This document shows, in pieces, positions 8,972 to 17,571 of a stretch of DNA of 64,000 nt. Numbering within the stretch: position 1 is the first letter of the stretch; every line of letters starts with the position of its first letter. The stretch comes from JACKCR01 sp041390305. Lineage in GTDB: Bacteria; Eisenbacteria; RBG-16-71-46; CAIMUX01. Made by a program: the position numbers and the translations under genes. The DNA is taken from assembly GCA_041390305.1 (NCBI GenBank), contig JAWKQE010000002.1, positions 186,001 through 250,000 on the forward strand. Direction: 5' to 3'. The notes beneath the pieces are model-generated. The model did not search any database. It worked only from the letters and a program-made list of their open reading frames with translations, and was not told where the DNA came from.

Positions 8972-10834
8972 ATGGGCCGTCTTCCGTTCCCGGGGTGCTT
9001 CGCCAGGCACCACACGTTCCGACTCCTGCTCCTCCTTTCGGTCGGAGTCGCGTTGTTCCACTCCCGACCGGCGGTCGCGGACACGCCGATCTGGCGGTAC
9101 CTCGCGGAGGATCCGGTCGTCGCGGCCGCTGCAAGGGGCGCGTCCGTAGAGCCCTCCACCAGCGACCCACGCTGGACTTTCGTTGCGGAAGGTGACGAGC
9201 CGGCGGGGGCGCACGCGGTGGCGGGAGCAGACGACGGCGTCGTCTGGCTCTCGCGTGAGTGGACGATCCCGACCCCACCTGGTCCGTTCGATCACTACAC
9301 CCTCAGGATCGCCGGATGCGGTGCGGCGTGGGATGCATGGTGGGACGGCGTTCCGGTCGGACAGAACGGTGTCATTGCATCTGGGGACGAGGGCGGTACG
9401 CCGGGGACGTGGGCGTCGTGGGTGTCGATCCCTCCGGAACTCACCTCCGTGGGCGTCCACCGGTTGTCGATTCGAACATCGACTGCCGGAGGAGCACTCG
9501 AGTGGAGCAGAGCCTCGGCCGTCCTCGCGCTCGATTCCGAGTGGGACGACTGGAGGGAAGAAGCCTCGACGCGAAGTCGTCTCTGCGCCGGTGTGTTCCT
9601 CATGGCCGGTGTCTACTGCTTCGCGCTCTTCCTCGGTGGGGGCGGGCAGCGACCGTATCTTTTCTTCGCTCTCCACCTCCTGACGTGTGCTCTCGCCGTT
9701 GTTCGTGGTGACCCTGCCGTTCCGACGCATCTGAACGCGAGGTTGTTTCGTGCATGGCTCGACTTGTCTCCCTGGCTCCTCGGGGTGAGCGGATGGCTTC
9801 TCATCGCGTTCTTCGTGCGCGTGTTCCTGGTTCCATTCCGCCGACGACACGACTGGGCAGCGATGGTCGTTGCATTGGTTCCACCGGTCCTCCTATCGGA
9901 GTGGGGACCGTCGAACGCCGTGCTGCCGGTCGTGTTCCGTTCCGGCATCGTGATCGCGCTCGTGCTGGGGTACGTTTCCGCGATCGTAGTCTGGTCCATC
10001 ATCAGGCGACGCCCAGGCGCGGTGCCGGCGGCCGTCGGTGTCCTCTTTCTCCTCGCCGCGGAAGCGGTGAAGTACGCGCCGCTACCGAACGTGGTCTACT
10101 GGAACGCCGCCGGACTCATCCTCTTCATCTTCTCGATCGCGATTTCGACGAGCCGTCAGCTTCGCTCCGCCAACGAGGAGAAGGCGGAAGCCGAACTCCG
10201 GAGCGCCCGTCTGGAGGCAGACCTCCTCAAGCGGAGTATCCAGCCGCACTTCCTCATGAATACGCTGCTCTCGGTGCTCTCGTGGATCCGCAAGGATCCG
10301 GCGACGGCCGCGCTTCTCATTCAGGATCTGGCGCACGAGTTCCGTGCCATCAATGAGGTCTCGGGACGGAGGAGGATCACCCTCGCCGAGGAGATCGCAC
10401 TCTGCCAGAGGCATCTCTCACTCATGGGGCTGAGAAACGACACCAGCTACGAACTCGTCGCGGATGCGGCCCCTCCAGATCTCGAGGTTCCGCCCCTCCT
10501 TCTCCATACCCTGATCGAGAACGGACTCACCCATGCATTCGCGACCGGAGAGTCGGGACGTTTCGTGCTCGACTGTGAACGGGACGGAGACCGGATCGTG
10601 CTCAGGCTTCGGAACGGAGGTTCGAGGCTTCCCAAGCTGGAGGCCATTCTCGAGAGTGACTCGAGAGATCGGATGGAGGAGGGAATGGGCCTGCAGTACG
10701 TACGTGCGCGCCTGGAAGAGGCCTTCACCCGACGCTGGAGCCTCGAGTACGGCGTCGTCGGAGCCGAGTGGATCACGACGATCCACTTCCCGTCGATCCG
10801 CTCGGGCGCATCCATACCGCGAGGCAGCCTGTGA
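8972..10834 (+). CDS. LytS-type sensor histidine kinase with extracellular sensor and multi-TM region
   Basis: The product is 620 aa from the ATG at 8972; an upstream in-frame ATG at 8900 would place non-signal-like residues before the leader. Order: signal/first membrane segment (FRLLLLLSVGVALFHSRPAVA), an exported beta-sandwich about residues 40-185 (7TMR-DISM-like extracellular domain), about seven membrane segments at 190-390 (7TMR-DISM_7TM-like), a short coiled coil, then a His_kinase domain with QPHFLMNTLL (phospho-acceptor His near 426), and an HATPase with LLLHTLIENGLTHAF (N box). It should phosphorylate the LytTR regulator encoded next; the genes overlap in GTGA. The signal is unknown. 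Confidence 0.85.
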   Translation: MGRLPFPGCFARHHTFRLLLLLSVGVALFHSRPAVADTPIWRYLAEDPVVAAAARGASVEPSTSDPRWTFVAEGDEPAGAHAVAGADDGVVWLSREWTIPTPPGPFDHYTLRIAGCGAAWDAWWDGVPVGQNGVIASGDEGGTPGTWASWVSIPPELTSVGVHRLSIRTSTAGGALEWSRASAVLALDSEWDDWREEASTRSRLCAGVFLMAGVYCFALFLGGGGQRPYLFFALHLLTCALAVVRGDPAVPTHLNARLFRAWLDLSPWLLGVSGWLLIAFFVRVFLVPFRRRHDWAAMVVALVPPVLLSEWGPSNAVLPVVFRSGIVIALVLGYVSAIVVWSIIRRRPGAVPAAVGVLFLLAAEAVKYAPLPNVVYWNAAGLILFIFSIAISTSRQLRSANEEKAEAELRSARLEADLLKRSIQPHFLMNTLLSVLSWIRKDPATAALLIQDLAHEFRAINEVSGRRRITLAEEIALCQRHLSLMGLRNDTSYELVADAAPPDLEVPPLLLHTLIENGLTHAFATGESGRFVLDCERDGDRIVLRLRNGGSRLPKLEAILESDSRDRMEEGMGLQYVRARLEEAFTRRWSLEYGVVGAEWITTIHFPSIRSGASIPRGSL

Positions 10835-11544
10835 GAATCCTGATCGTCGAGGACGAACGTCCGATCGCGGAGTACATCGAGTCGATGACCCGCGAGTGTC
10901 TCCCGGATGTCCCGCTCTCGATCCGGGTCTGCTTCGATCTCGAGGACGCGGTCGAGCATCTCTTCAGCCAGCCGATCGACCTCTGTCTGCTCGACCTGAA
11001 TCTCCACGGGGAGGACGGGTTCCGTCTCCTGGAACATGCGGCGTCCGGTTCCTTTCACACCATCGTCATCTCGGCGAACACCGACCGGGCCCTCGATGCG
11101 TTTCGGTATGGAGTGTTGGACTTCGTCCCGAAGCCGTTCGATCGCGCCCGACTCGCGGAAGCTCTGGGACGACTCGAACGCGCCCACTCCGCCCACCGGA
11201 CGATGGATCTCCTCGCCGTGAAGGTGGGAGGGGCGGTCCGTCTCCATCCGTTGCGCGACGTGCAGTACTTCCTGGCGAGCGGGAACTACGTGGAGGCCCA
11301 CCTCGCGGGCGGAGCGAGCGAACTGGTCGAGAAGACGATGCGGCAGCTCGAGCAGATCCTGCCGACGAACTTCGAGCGAACGCACCGCTCCTACCTCGTC
11401 GACGTCCGCCGGATCGCGTGGTTCGGCCACGTGTCGGGCGGACGCTACGAAGTGAGGTTGCGCGACGGTCAGGTGCTGCCCCTGAGCCGAGACCGGGTCC
11501 GGGTGCTGAAGGAACGGGTGCATCTCGGCTCCGACCCGACCTGA
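10831..11544 (+). CDS. LytTR-family response regulator
   Basis: The product is 237 aa from a GTG at 10831 that overlaps the kinase stop (GTGA). The receiver domain occupies residues 1-120: acidic pair in LIVEDERP, phospho-acceptor Asp55 in LCLLDLNLHGEDG, Ser in IVISANTDR and Lys in DFVPKPFDRA. Residues about 130-232 form a LytTR DNA-binding domain (DVQYFLASGNYVEAHLAGG, FERTHRSYLVDVRRI, PLSRDRVRVLKERV). LytTR regulators commonly control cell-surface, autolysis or polysaccharide genes; here the target is unknown. The convergent TolB-like gene begins downstream past a hairpin. Confidence 0.9.
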   Translation: MRILIVEDERPIAEYIESMTRECLPDVPLSIRVCFDLEDAVEHLFSQPIDLCLLDLNLHGEDGFRLLEHAASGSFHTIVISANTDRALDAFRYGVLDFVPKPFDRARLAEALGRLERAHSAHRTMDLLAVKVGGAVRLHPLRDVQYFLASGNYVEAHLAGGASELVEKTMRQLEQILPTNFERTHRSYLVDVRRIAWFGHVSGGRYEVRLRDGQVLPLSRDRVRVLKERVHLGSDPT

Positions 11545-11570
11545 CCGTCGTTCCAGTTCGACCATCGTCC

Positions 11571-11605
11571 GCGCCGTCCGTCCCTTCAAGGGATCGGGAC
11601 GGCGC
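11571..11605. terminator. Bidirectional terminator hairpin between convergent genes
   Basis: GCGCCGTCC pairs with GGACGGCGC across 17 nt that themselves contain CCCTT-C-AAGGG, giving a long interrupted stem. It covers the 41-bp convergent gap and overlaps the stop codon (11586-11588) of the TolB-like gene. Confidence 0.6.
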
Positions 11606-13505
11606 GCACCTGTTCTCCCGCCGGGGACATGCGGTAGATCTGATAGCAACCCTCACGGTTCGAGTCGAAGATGATCTCGCTTCCGTCCGGCGACCAGGCC
11701 GGGTACCAGTCAGGTCCGCGGGAATCCGTGAGTCGGAGAGGAGCGGCGGCGATCGCCCCTTCGGAAGGTTGGTGCGATGTCGTCAGACTGAGATCGGACA
11801 GGTACACCTCCCAGTCTCCCGTCTCGTCGCTGATGTAGACCAGGGAGTGTCCGTCCGGGCCGACGCGCCCGAACAGTTCGTGTCGTTCGCCGTTCGTCAG
11901 CCGACGCGCCCCGTCCACTCGTCGCTGGGATCCGTTCACGGACGACCCTACCGCCTGCGAAGCAGACGTGGACGACTCCGCCGCCTGCGATCCTGTTGCC
12001 TTCGATCCCAGGGTCCGCGACCCCTCTGTCGGCTGGCCATCCCATGCCACCGAGACGGTGTAGAGGTCGTAGTTTCCATCGCCCAAGGCGTTGAAGATCA
12101 GGCTCCTTCCGTCGGGCGTGTGGCTTGGGTTGCTGTCGTCTCCGTCGTGTTCGGTGATCCTCTGGAGCTGGCTACCGTCCACGCGCACGCGGTAGATCTC
12201 GGCGGCGCCCTCTTCGTCCCGGGTCGAGTCGAACGCGATCCACTCACCGGAAGGAGAGAAGTCAGGGTTGGCGTCGTCACCCGGGACGTCCGTCACGTTG
12301 CGGAGCCCGGATCCATCGGTTCCACAGACGAAGATGTCGAGTCCGTCCTCGAGTTTGCGAACGAACGCGATCTGGTCTCCTTTTGGCGACCAGGTCGGAG
12401 TGCTGTCGGCATGCGGGCCCGCACAGAGAGCGCGAGCATGCTTTCCGTCCGGGTCCGCAATGTAGATCTGACTGTGTCCGTCGCGCTTCGACTCGAAGAC
12501 CATGTGGTGGCCGTCCGGCGAGAGGCGAGCGCACCGGCTCCAGCAGGACGTGTCCGTGAGGTTTCGCGGATGGCTGCCACTCGCGTCCATGATCCAGATG
12601 TCCGATGTCCCGTTCGCTTCGCTGCACCAGAGGATCGAGCGCCCGTCGAACGAGTACCGTGGGAATCGGTCCGGATCGTCGTTCGTGGTCAGGCGGCTCT
12701 CGACTTCGGTCGCGAGATCGATCGCGTAGACTTCGGGATTGCCGTCACGCTCACTCACGTAGACGAGGGTCTTTCCGTCGGGGGAGAAGGCGGGGGACGT
12801 CGCCGATCCTCCGGTGCGGAGTGTCCGGACTCCGGTGCCGTCGGCGTTCATGATCTGGATTCGTGACTCCGAGTCCCGTTCTGGCTTCCAGCCCGCCGCG
12901 ATCATCCTGCCGTCCGGCGAGAAGGTCGGTGCGGTCCAGCTGCCCGGAGCCTTCGTCACGCGGGTCGCCGCGCTCCCATCGAGAGCGCAGACGTAGATCG
13001 CGAACTGGCGCGTCTCCGGGTCGTCGACCGAGACGACGATCCGCTTCGAGTCCGGAGACCAGCCACCGAAGAAGGTACGACGCCCTTCGATCCGGACGCA
13101 CTCCGAGACGACTTCGCCATCGTCACGTGCGATGCGGACTCCGAGCTCTCCCATGTTCGCTCCGGACGACCACGCAATCAGCTTCCCGTCGGGTGACCAG
13201 ACGGGTTGGATGTCCCACAGGTCGTCCGCATCGGACAGGTTCCGGATGAGGCGGCCGTGACTGTCCACCTCCAGGATCTCAGGTAGGCCGGTCCGGTAGG
13301 TGTAGAACGCGATCCGCGTTCCGTCGGGGCTCATGGTCGGGTGGAAGTCGTTGCCGAAGTCCGCGATCTCGGCTGCGCCCGCCCGATCCGGCGGGCACGC
13401 GATCAAGACGGCGGATGCCAAGGCTGAAGTACGGAAGAGCGCGGCGAGCCTACCTCGCCGTCCGACCGGGAGCAGATGTATAGAGCGTTCTGGCCAAGGG
13501 GACAT
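11586..13505 (-). CDS. Secreted TolB-like beta-propeller (PD40/WD40-like repeats)
   Basis: The product is 639 aa from the ATG at 13505, chosen because GGAGG lies 7 nt upstream and a signal peptide follows (FRTSALASAVLIACPPDRAGA). The body is about twelve PD40 units of the form FSPDGKTLVYVSERDGNPEVY, YSFDGRSILWCSEANG and WSPKGDQIAFVRKLEDGLDIF, as in TolB C-terminal propellers. Residues about 505-545 are a Ser/Gly/Ala-rich insertion (SKATGSQAAESSTSASQAVG) between blades, encoded by near-repeats of 30 bp. A periplasmic or extracellular protein-binding role is likely. No peptidase domain follows, so this is not a prolyl-oligopeptidase-type enzyme. Confidence 0.85.
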   Translation of the reverse strand: MSPWPERSIHLLPVGRRGRLAALFRTSALASAVLIACPPDRAGAAEIADFGNDFHPTMSPDGTRIAFYTYRTGLPEILEVDSHGRLIRNLSDADDLWDIQPVWSPDGKLIAWSSGANMGELGVRIARDDGEVVSECVRIEGRRTFFGGWSPDSKRIVVSVDDPETRQFAIYVCALDGSAATRVTKAPGSWTAPTFSPDGRMIAAGWKPERDSESRIQIMNADGTGVRTLRTGGSATSPAFSPDGKTLVYVSERDGNPEVYAIDLATEVESRLTTNDDPDRFPRYSFDGRSILWCSEANGTSDIWIMDASGSHPRNLTDTSCWSRCARLSPDGHHMVFESKRDGHSQIYIADPDGKHARALCAGPHADSTPTWSPKGDQIAFVRKLEDGLDIFVCGTDGSGLRNVTDVPGDDANPDFSPSGEWIAFDSTRDEEGAAEIYRVRVDGSQLQRITEHDGDDSNPSHTPDGRSLIFNALGDGNYDLYTVSVAWDGQPTEGSRTLGSKATGSQAAESSTSASQAVGSSVNGSQRRVDGARRLTNGERHELFGRVGPDGHSLVYISDETGDWEVYLSDLSLTTSHQPSEGAIAAAPLRLTDSRGPDWYPAWSPDGSEIIFDSNREGCYQIYRMSPAGEQVRAVPIP

Positions 13506-13893
13506 GTCGATACCTCCGTTCCGGATTGTGTGGTGTCGGTCATTCCCGAACCGTGGTTCCAGAACGTGGTTCGCCATGTCGGGGCGAGCTGCAGCCAGAG
13601 TCGGATGAATGGCAATGGGGGAGAGTAGGAGCCGCCGAGCCACACGACGAGGAGCCCGTCGATTCGGCCTGCCAGCCGCTCCCAGAACCGGCGGGCGGGA
13701 TGAGCACCTGCGGACGGGATCTTTGCGGCGTCGGCGGGTGACGGTCCTCGATTCCGTCGAGGACCCTCCACGTCTCAACAGCCTCTGTTTCCGCATTCGA
13801 TGAAGCCGTGGGTTGTCTTTCCTTCTGTGACACGGAGTCGGTAGACTCATAGATCGCAGACGCGTGATCCAAGTCGTCCGACTGGAGGTACCG
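13506..13893. other. Divergent intergenic region, no gene seen
   Basis: These 388 bp separate the starts of the TolB-like gene (-) and the ZU5-like lipoprotein gene (+). ORFs crossing it look like shadows, with arginine-rich, non-protein-like translations. Promoters for both flanking genes are expected here but I cannot place them. Confidence 0.35.
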
Positions 13894-15246
13894 ATGCGAC
13901 GCATCCTTCCACCCACCCGTTCGTTCCGAACCATGCCATCGTCGTATTGCTCTCGAGGCCGCGGCCTGCCCTGGCCGCTCCTGGCTTCCGTTCTGGTACT
14001 GCTCGTGACCTCGCTGCTGTCGTCCTGTTCGGATCGAAAGCGAATCACCGATGAGACACCTCCCGACGATCCGAGTCCGGACGGGGTGACCGCGTCGGTT
14101 TCCTCCGGCTCTTCGGCGACGCTCGAGAACGACGATGGAGTGCGCCTCTACGTACCGCCGAACACCGTTCCGAGGTTGGGGGACGGGAGCGACGGAACAC
14201 TCGCCTTCTCCATCGAACCGGCCGACGTCGGCGGGAACACGCCGAGTGGGAGTCAGATGATCACGGAGCCGATCCAGTTCGGTCCGGAAGGGCTCAACTT
14301 CGCGCAGCCGGTGCAGATTTCGTTCCCCGCGCCGGATGATACGACGCAGACGTACATGCTCGGTCGCCTCGACCGGAACACGGATCAATGGTCGCTCGTG
14401 CCCACCGTTCTCGATCCGCTGAATCCCGGCCGGGTCTGTGCGCACGTGAATCATCTCTCCGTGTGGTCCCTCTTCGGTGTCGATCTCGACTACCGCTCGG
14501 CGGGGCGGATTCATTTCATCAACACGTCGTCCCTGCGTTGGGTCTCGGTCTGTGTCGAGAGCTATGAGCTGGCTTATCCAGAGTGGGTCGGCAGCAACTT
14601 CGATCCGTCCTCGGTCGGGACGAGTCTCTCCGCTGCCGGGCACATGCCTGGAGTGACGTCCGATGCCTACGCGATCGTTCCGCAGGGAACGTGGACGTTC
14701 CAGGCCATGCGGACCGAAGTCGTCGACCCGTTCGGCGTCGCGGAGCCCGACGGCTGGATCACGCTCGGCACCTTCGTCGTCGACCAGCCCGGGGGCCCTG
14801 GACAGGACGTCGACATCAGCCCGGATTCCTGGCAGGAAGTGAACATGGATCCGCCCTGGGCCCCCTGCCAGGGAGCCCCCGACGTTCCGGTCGGCACCGG
14901 GACGATCCAGATCACACTCAGCTGGGACCCGATCGTGGACCTCGATCTCCACGTGATCGACCCTTCCGGAGAAGAGATCTATTTCGGGAATCGCGAGTCC
15001 GACTCGGGCGGACAGCTCGATCGCGACACGATCTGTCAGTCGCAGCGGGACCCGGAGAACGTCTTCTGGTCCGGCACCGCACCGCGTGGGACGTACCAGG
15101 TTCGCGTCCACTTCTATGGGAACTGCAGCAGCGAGATCGGATCGGCGGCGTTCCGGGTCCGAACGCTGGTTGACGGATCCGTGCGCACGTTCGACAGGAC
15201 GGTCTCCCTGGGAGAGACCGTCGCGGTGACGTCGTTCACGCGCTAG
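13894..15246 (+). CDS. Lipoprotein with ZU5-like N-terminal and YfaP/DUF2135-like C-terminal domains
   Basis: The product is 450 aa from the ATG at 13894, preceded by GGAGG at 5-nt spacing. A hydrophobic stretch ends in the lipobox LLSSC (Cys near 45). Residues about 65-150 (SATLENDDGVRLYVPPNTV, TEPIQFGPEGLNFAQPVQI) match the ZU5-type pattern seen in bacterial surface lipoproteins. Residues about 345-450 (IQITLSWDPIVDLDLHVIDP, GTYQVRVHFYGNCSSE) match the DUF2135/YfaP domain, including the DLDLHV-DP(S/N)G signature. Both are non-catalytic beta-rich modules, so a surface or periplasmic structural role is inferred. It is convergent with the rRNA methyltransferase gene, 53 bp apart. Confidence 0.8.
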   Translation: MRRILPPTRSFRTMPSSYCSRGRGLPWPLLASVLVLLVTSLLSSCSDRKRITDETPPDDPSPDGVTASVSSGSSATLENDDGVRLYVPPNTVPRLGDGSDGTLAFSIEPADVGGNTPSGSQMITEPIQFGPEGLNFAQPVQISFPAPDDTTQTYMLGRLDRNTDQWSLVPTVLDPLNPGRVCAHVNHLSVWSLFGVDLDYRSAGRIHFINTSSLRWVSVCVESYELAYPEWVGSNFDPSSVGTSLSAAGHMPGVTSDAYAIVPQGTWTFQAMRTEVVDPFGVAEPDGWITLGTFVVDQPGGPGQDVDISPDSWQEVNMDPPWAPCQGAPDVPVGTGTIQITLSWDPIVDLDLHVIDPSGEEIYFGNRESDSGGQLDRDTICQSQRDPENVFWSGTAPRGTYQVRVHFYGNCSSEIGSAAFRVRTLVDGSVRTFDRTVSLGETVAVTSFTR

Positions 15247-15299
15247 GTCGTGGCCGAAGACCGGAGCCTGACCCTGCCCTCATGTGGTCGCGGAGTCCG

Positions 15300-16421
15300 T
15301 CAGTGTACTTCGTACTGGAGGAGCAGGCACTGGATGGGGCCGTTGTTCATACGGTTGCGTTTGAAGGGACGGAGCCGGAACGCTTTCTCCACACCCTCCG
15401 CCGGAACCAGCATCGCCATCCGCGTTCCCGGATAGAGGAGCATCCGGTCACGGAACGCATTCCAGGTGGGGAGGTAGGTCGACTCGTCACCCACGCGGAT
15501 GCCGTAGGGTGGATTTGTCACGATCGACGTACCGGGTAGGAGCTCCATCGCGGCGACGTCTCCCTGCGCGACGCGGATCACTCCTCCGAACCCAGCCGAG
15601 TGGACGTTCGCGCGCGCAGACTCGATCCAGCGAGGGGAGACATCGCTTCCGGTGATGCGGAGTCCGTCCGCGGGGAGGATCCCTGACTCTGCTTCCGCGC
15701 GGAGCTGTGCGAACCGGTCCGGATCGAAGTCGGGCCAGGATTCGCACCCGAAGCTCTTGCGCCAGTGGGTCGGTGGTGTGTTCGTTGCTATGGCGGCCGC
15801 CTCGATGAGGATGGTCGCGGAGCCGCAAAATGGGTCGTGAAGGGGCTGCGCCGGATCCCACCTCGACTGGAGGACCATGGCTGCCGCCAGGTGCTCGCGC
15901 AGCGGACTCTCGTGCGAGGCGCTCCGATACCCGCGCATGTGGAGCGGCGCTCCCGCGCCGTCGAGACCGATCGAGAAACGGCGGTTCTCGAGATAGCACT
16001 GTACATAGAGGTCGGCGGACTCGGTGTCGACGGAAGCGCGGCGGCCGAGTCGCTCGACCATCTGATCGCAGATCGCGTCCTTGATCCGGTACATGCCGAA
16101 CCGAGTGCTCTGGAGGAGCGACGAGTGGACGTTGAAGGTCACTCGGAACGTCATCTCCGGGGTGAGCCACTCCGTCCAGTCGATGTCACGGACGACATCA
16201 TAGATGTCTTCCTCATGGGTGATCTCCTCGAAGCAGATCTCCCGCACCACCCGCGACGCGCAGCGCAGGTGGATGAGCGCCCGGTAGAGGTCGTCGAGCT
16301 CGCCCTCGAAGCGGAGGCGGCCCGGTTCGGTTCGTGCGACCTCGATGCCGAGGGCAGTGAGCTCCTGACCTACGATGTTCTCGACGCCGACTCCTACCGT
16401 CGCGTAGAAACGTTTCGACAA
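15300..16421 (-). CDS. THUMP-domain class I SAM-dependent RNA methyltransferase, RlmL N-domain/YpsC type
   Basis: The product is 373 aa. The start is TTG at 16421 (MSKRFYATVGVGVENIVGQEL) with GGAAGG upstream. Residues about 1-165 hold the ferredoxin-like/THUMP RNA-binding region with the typical E-L motif. Residues about 170-373 form the Rossmann methyltransferase: DPFCGSATILIEAAAIA (motif I), ITGSDVSPRWIESARANV (motif II) and TNPPYGIRVGD, the NPPY catalytic motif for N2-guanine methylation. This matches YpsC/RlmL-N proteins that make m2G in 23S rRNA (family knowledge). It is a housekeeping gene among accessory ones. Confidence 0.85.
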   Translation of the reverse strand: MSKRFYATVGVGVENIVGQELTALGIEVARTEPGRLRFEGELDDLYRALIHLRCASRVVREICFEEITHEEDIYDVVRDIDWTEWLTPEMTFRVTFNVHSSLLQSTRFGMYRIKDAICDQMVERLGRRASVDTESADLYVQCYLENRRFSIGLDGAGAPLHMRGYRSASHESPLREHLAAAMVLQSRWDPAQPLHDPFCGSATILIEAAAIATNTPPTHWRKSFGCESWPDFDPDRFAQLRAEAESGILPADGLRITGSDVSPRWIESARANVHSAGFGGVIRVAQGDVAAMELLPGTSIVTNPPYGIRVGDESTYLPTWNAFRDRMLLYPGTRMAMLVPAEGVEKAFRLRPFKRNRMNNGPIQCLLLQYEVH

Positions 16422-16585
16422 CGAGGGGCCTTCCTTCTCTCACGCAAGGGTCTGCTTCGCCGATGCGGGCTCGGGAGTCCGCGGTGCTCGGTGGGCAAGT
16501 GTGTGCCGCCCACGCGGACTCTACCAAGAGCCGAGCCCACGGGCAGTCTGGAACCCTCAGCAAACGTATCCGCTCGCGACCGATT

Positions 16586-17161
16586 CTACGGATTGGGCGG
16601 AGCCCCGTCCCCACTGCCGCCTAGGTTTGCGGCGAGCCAACGTCGGACGAATCCCCAGTCTCCCTCCACCGTACGCCGGGAAACTCCGAGACTGCTGGCC
16701 ATTTCGTCTGCAGTCATCCCGCCGAAGAGGCGCATCTCGGCAACCCGTCCCATGCGCGCGTGGGAGCGCTCCAGCTCCTCGAGCGCTCGATCCAGCTGGA
16801 TGACGTCCAGAAGATCGACCGAGGAGGTCTCGCCGGACTCTGACAACGCTTCGTCGAAAGTGACTCGGCTCCACCCGCGCCCGCGCTTTTCGGCCGAGCG
16901 CATGCGGGCGTAGTCGATGAGCACCCGGCGCATGACTCTTGCTGCAACGGACATGAAGTGGCCCCGCGACTCCCAATGCTGGTCCTCGGAGCCCGCCAGC
17001 CGCAGGTACGCCTCGTGGACGAGTGCGGTGGGCTGGAGCGTATGTCCAGGGGTCTCACCGGCGACGAGACGACGTGCCTCTTCGCGAAGTAGCTCGTAGG
17101 TAGTGACATAGAGCGCATCTGCCTGGTGGGCGCCCGGCGTTTCTGACTCGGGGTGATCCAT
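16586..17161 (-). CDS. ECF-type RNA polymerase sigma factor, TIGR02999-like (module A)
   Basis: The product is 191 aa from the ATG at 17161 (MDHPESETPGAHQADALYVT). Region 2: YELLREEARRLVAGE, LVHEAYLRLAG, FMSVAARVMRRVLIDYARMRSAEKR. Region 4: ALEELERSHARMGRVAEMRLFGGMTADEMASSLGVSRRTVEGDW, a helix-turn-helix for the -35 element. The HxLQPTALVHEAYLRL and RVLIDYAR motifs are characteristic of the TIGR02999 group. That group often lies beside Ser/Thr kinases rather than anti-sigma factors. No anti-sigma gene is adjacent. A kinase gene lies 3.4 kb away on the same strand, beyond one secreted-protein gene on the other strand. Confidence 0.9.
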   Translation of the reverse strand: MDHPESETPGAHQADALYVTTYELLREEARRLVAGETPGHTLQPTALVHEAYLRLAGSEDQHWESRGHFMSVAARVMRRVLIDYARMRSAEKRGRGWSRVTFDEALSESGETSSVDLLDVIQLDRALEELERSHARMGRVAEMRLFGGMTADEMASSLGVSRRTVEGDWGFVRRWLAANLGGSGDGAPPNP

Positions 17162-17571
17162 GTCTTGGCCCCTCGAAACCGCCCTGGCAGCGACTCCGGT
17201 TTCTCGGTTCGCAGGTACCTGTCGCGGGCGAGCCTGCGGAGTATCGGGTTTTGGGACGGAGCGACCGAGCTCGGATTGTAACACAGCCGGATTGTGCCTC
17301 CGGACGCCCCCCGCTGAAGTCGACCGAGTCGGCGCAAGACTCGGCGCGAGTGCGTCACGGCGGAGGCCGACGCGAATGGAACCTGAAGGGGCCAGCATCT
17401 GCATCGGCTCCCGTGCCGTCCGGTGCACTGTGTCCGACGAGTTCCGGAACTTCTCCTGCGGGGCCCCGGGGCTTCCTACGCAGTTACAAGCGGAGGATCA
17501 GCGGGGGAACTACTCGATTCGGAGGGGCCAACGGCTGCTCCAACGGTACTCCCCAGTTCAAGCGAGGACCG
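17162..17571. other. Divergent intergenic region between sigma factor A and the secreted protein
   Basis: These 410 bp must hold the promoters for the sigma gene (-) and the 961-aa secreted protein (+). No convincing ORF is present. I note GGAACC at about 17375 and GGGGGAACT at about 17504, which resemble the AAC-containing -35 core of ECF promoters, but the -10 parts are not clear enough to call a site. Confidence 0.35.

Noticed and set aside
13540..15111. Long antisense frame opposite the ZU5/DUF2135 lipoprotein gene
   Set aside because: It is a GC-rich shadow: the opposite strand has a lipoprotein signal, recognisable domains and a good ribosome-binding site.
17162..17571. Specific ECF promoter calls upstream of 17572
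   Set aside because: GGAAC-like patches exist, but in GC-rich DNA they are common, and I could not match a -10 partner at consistent spacing in module B.
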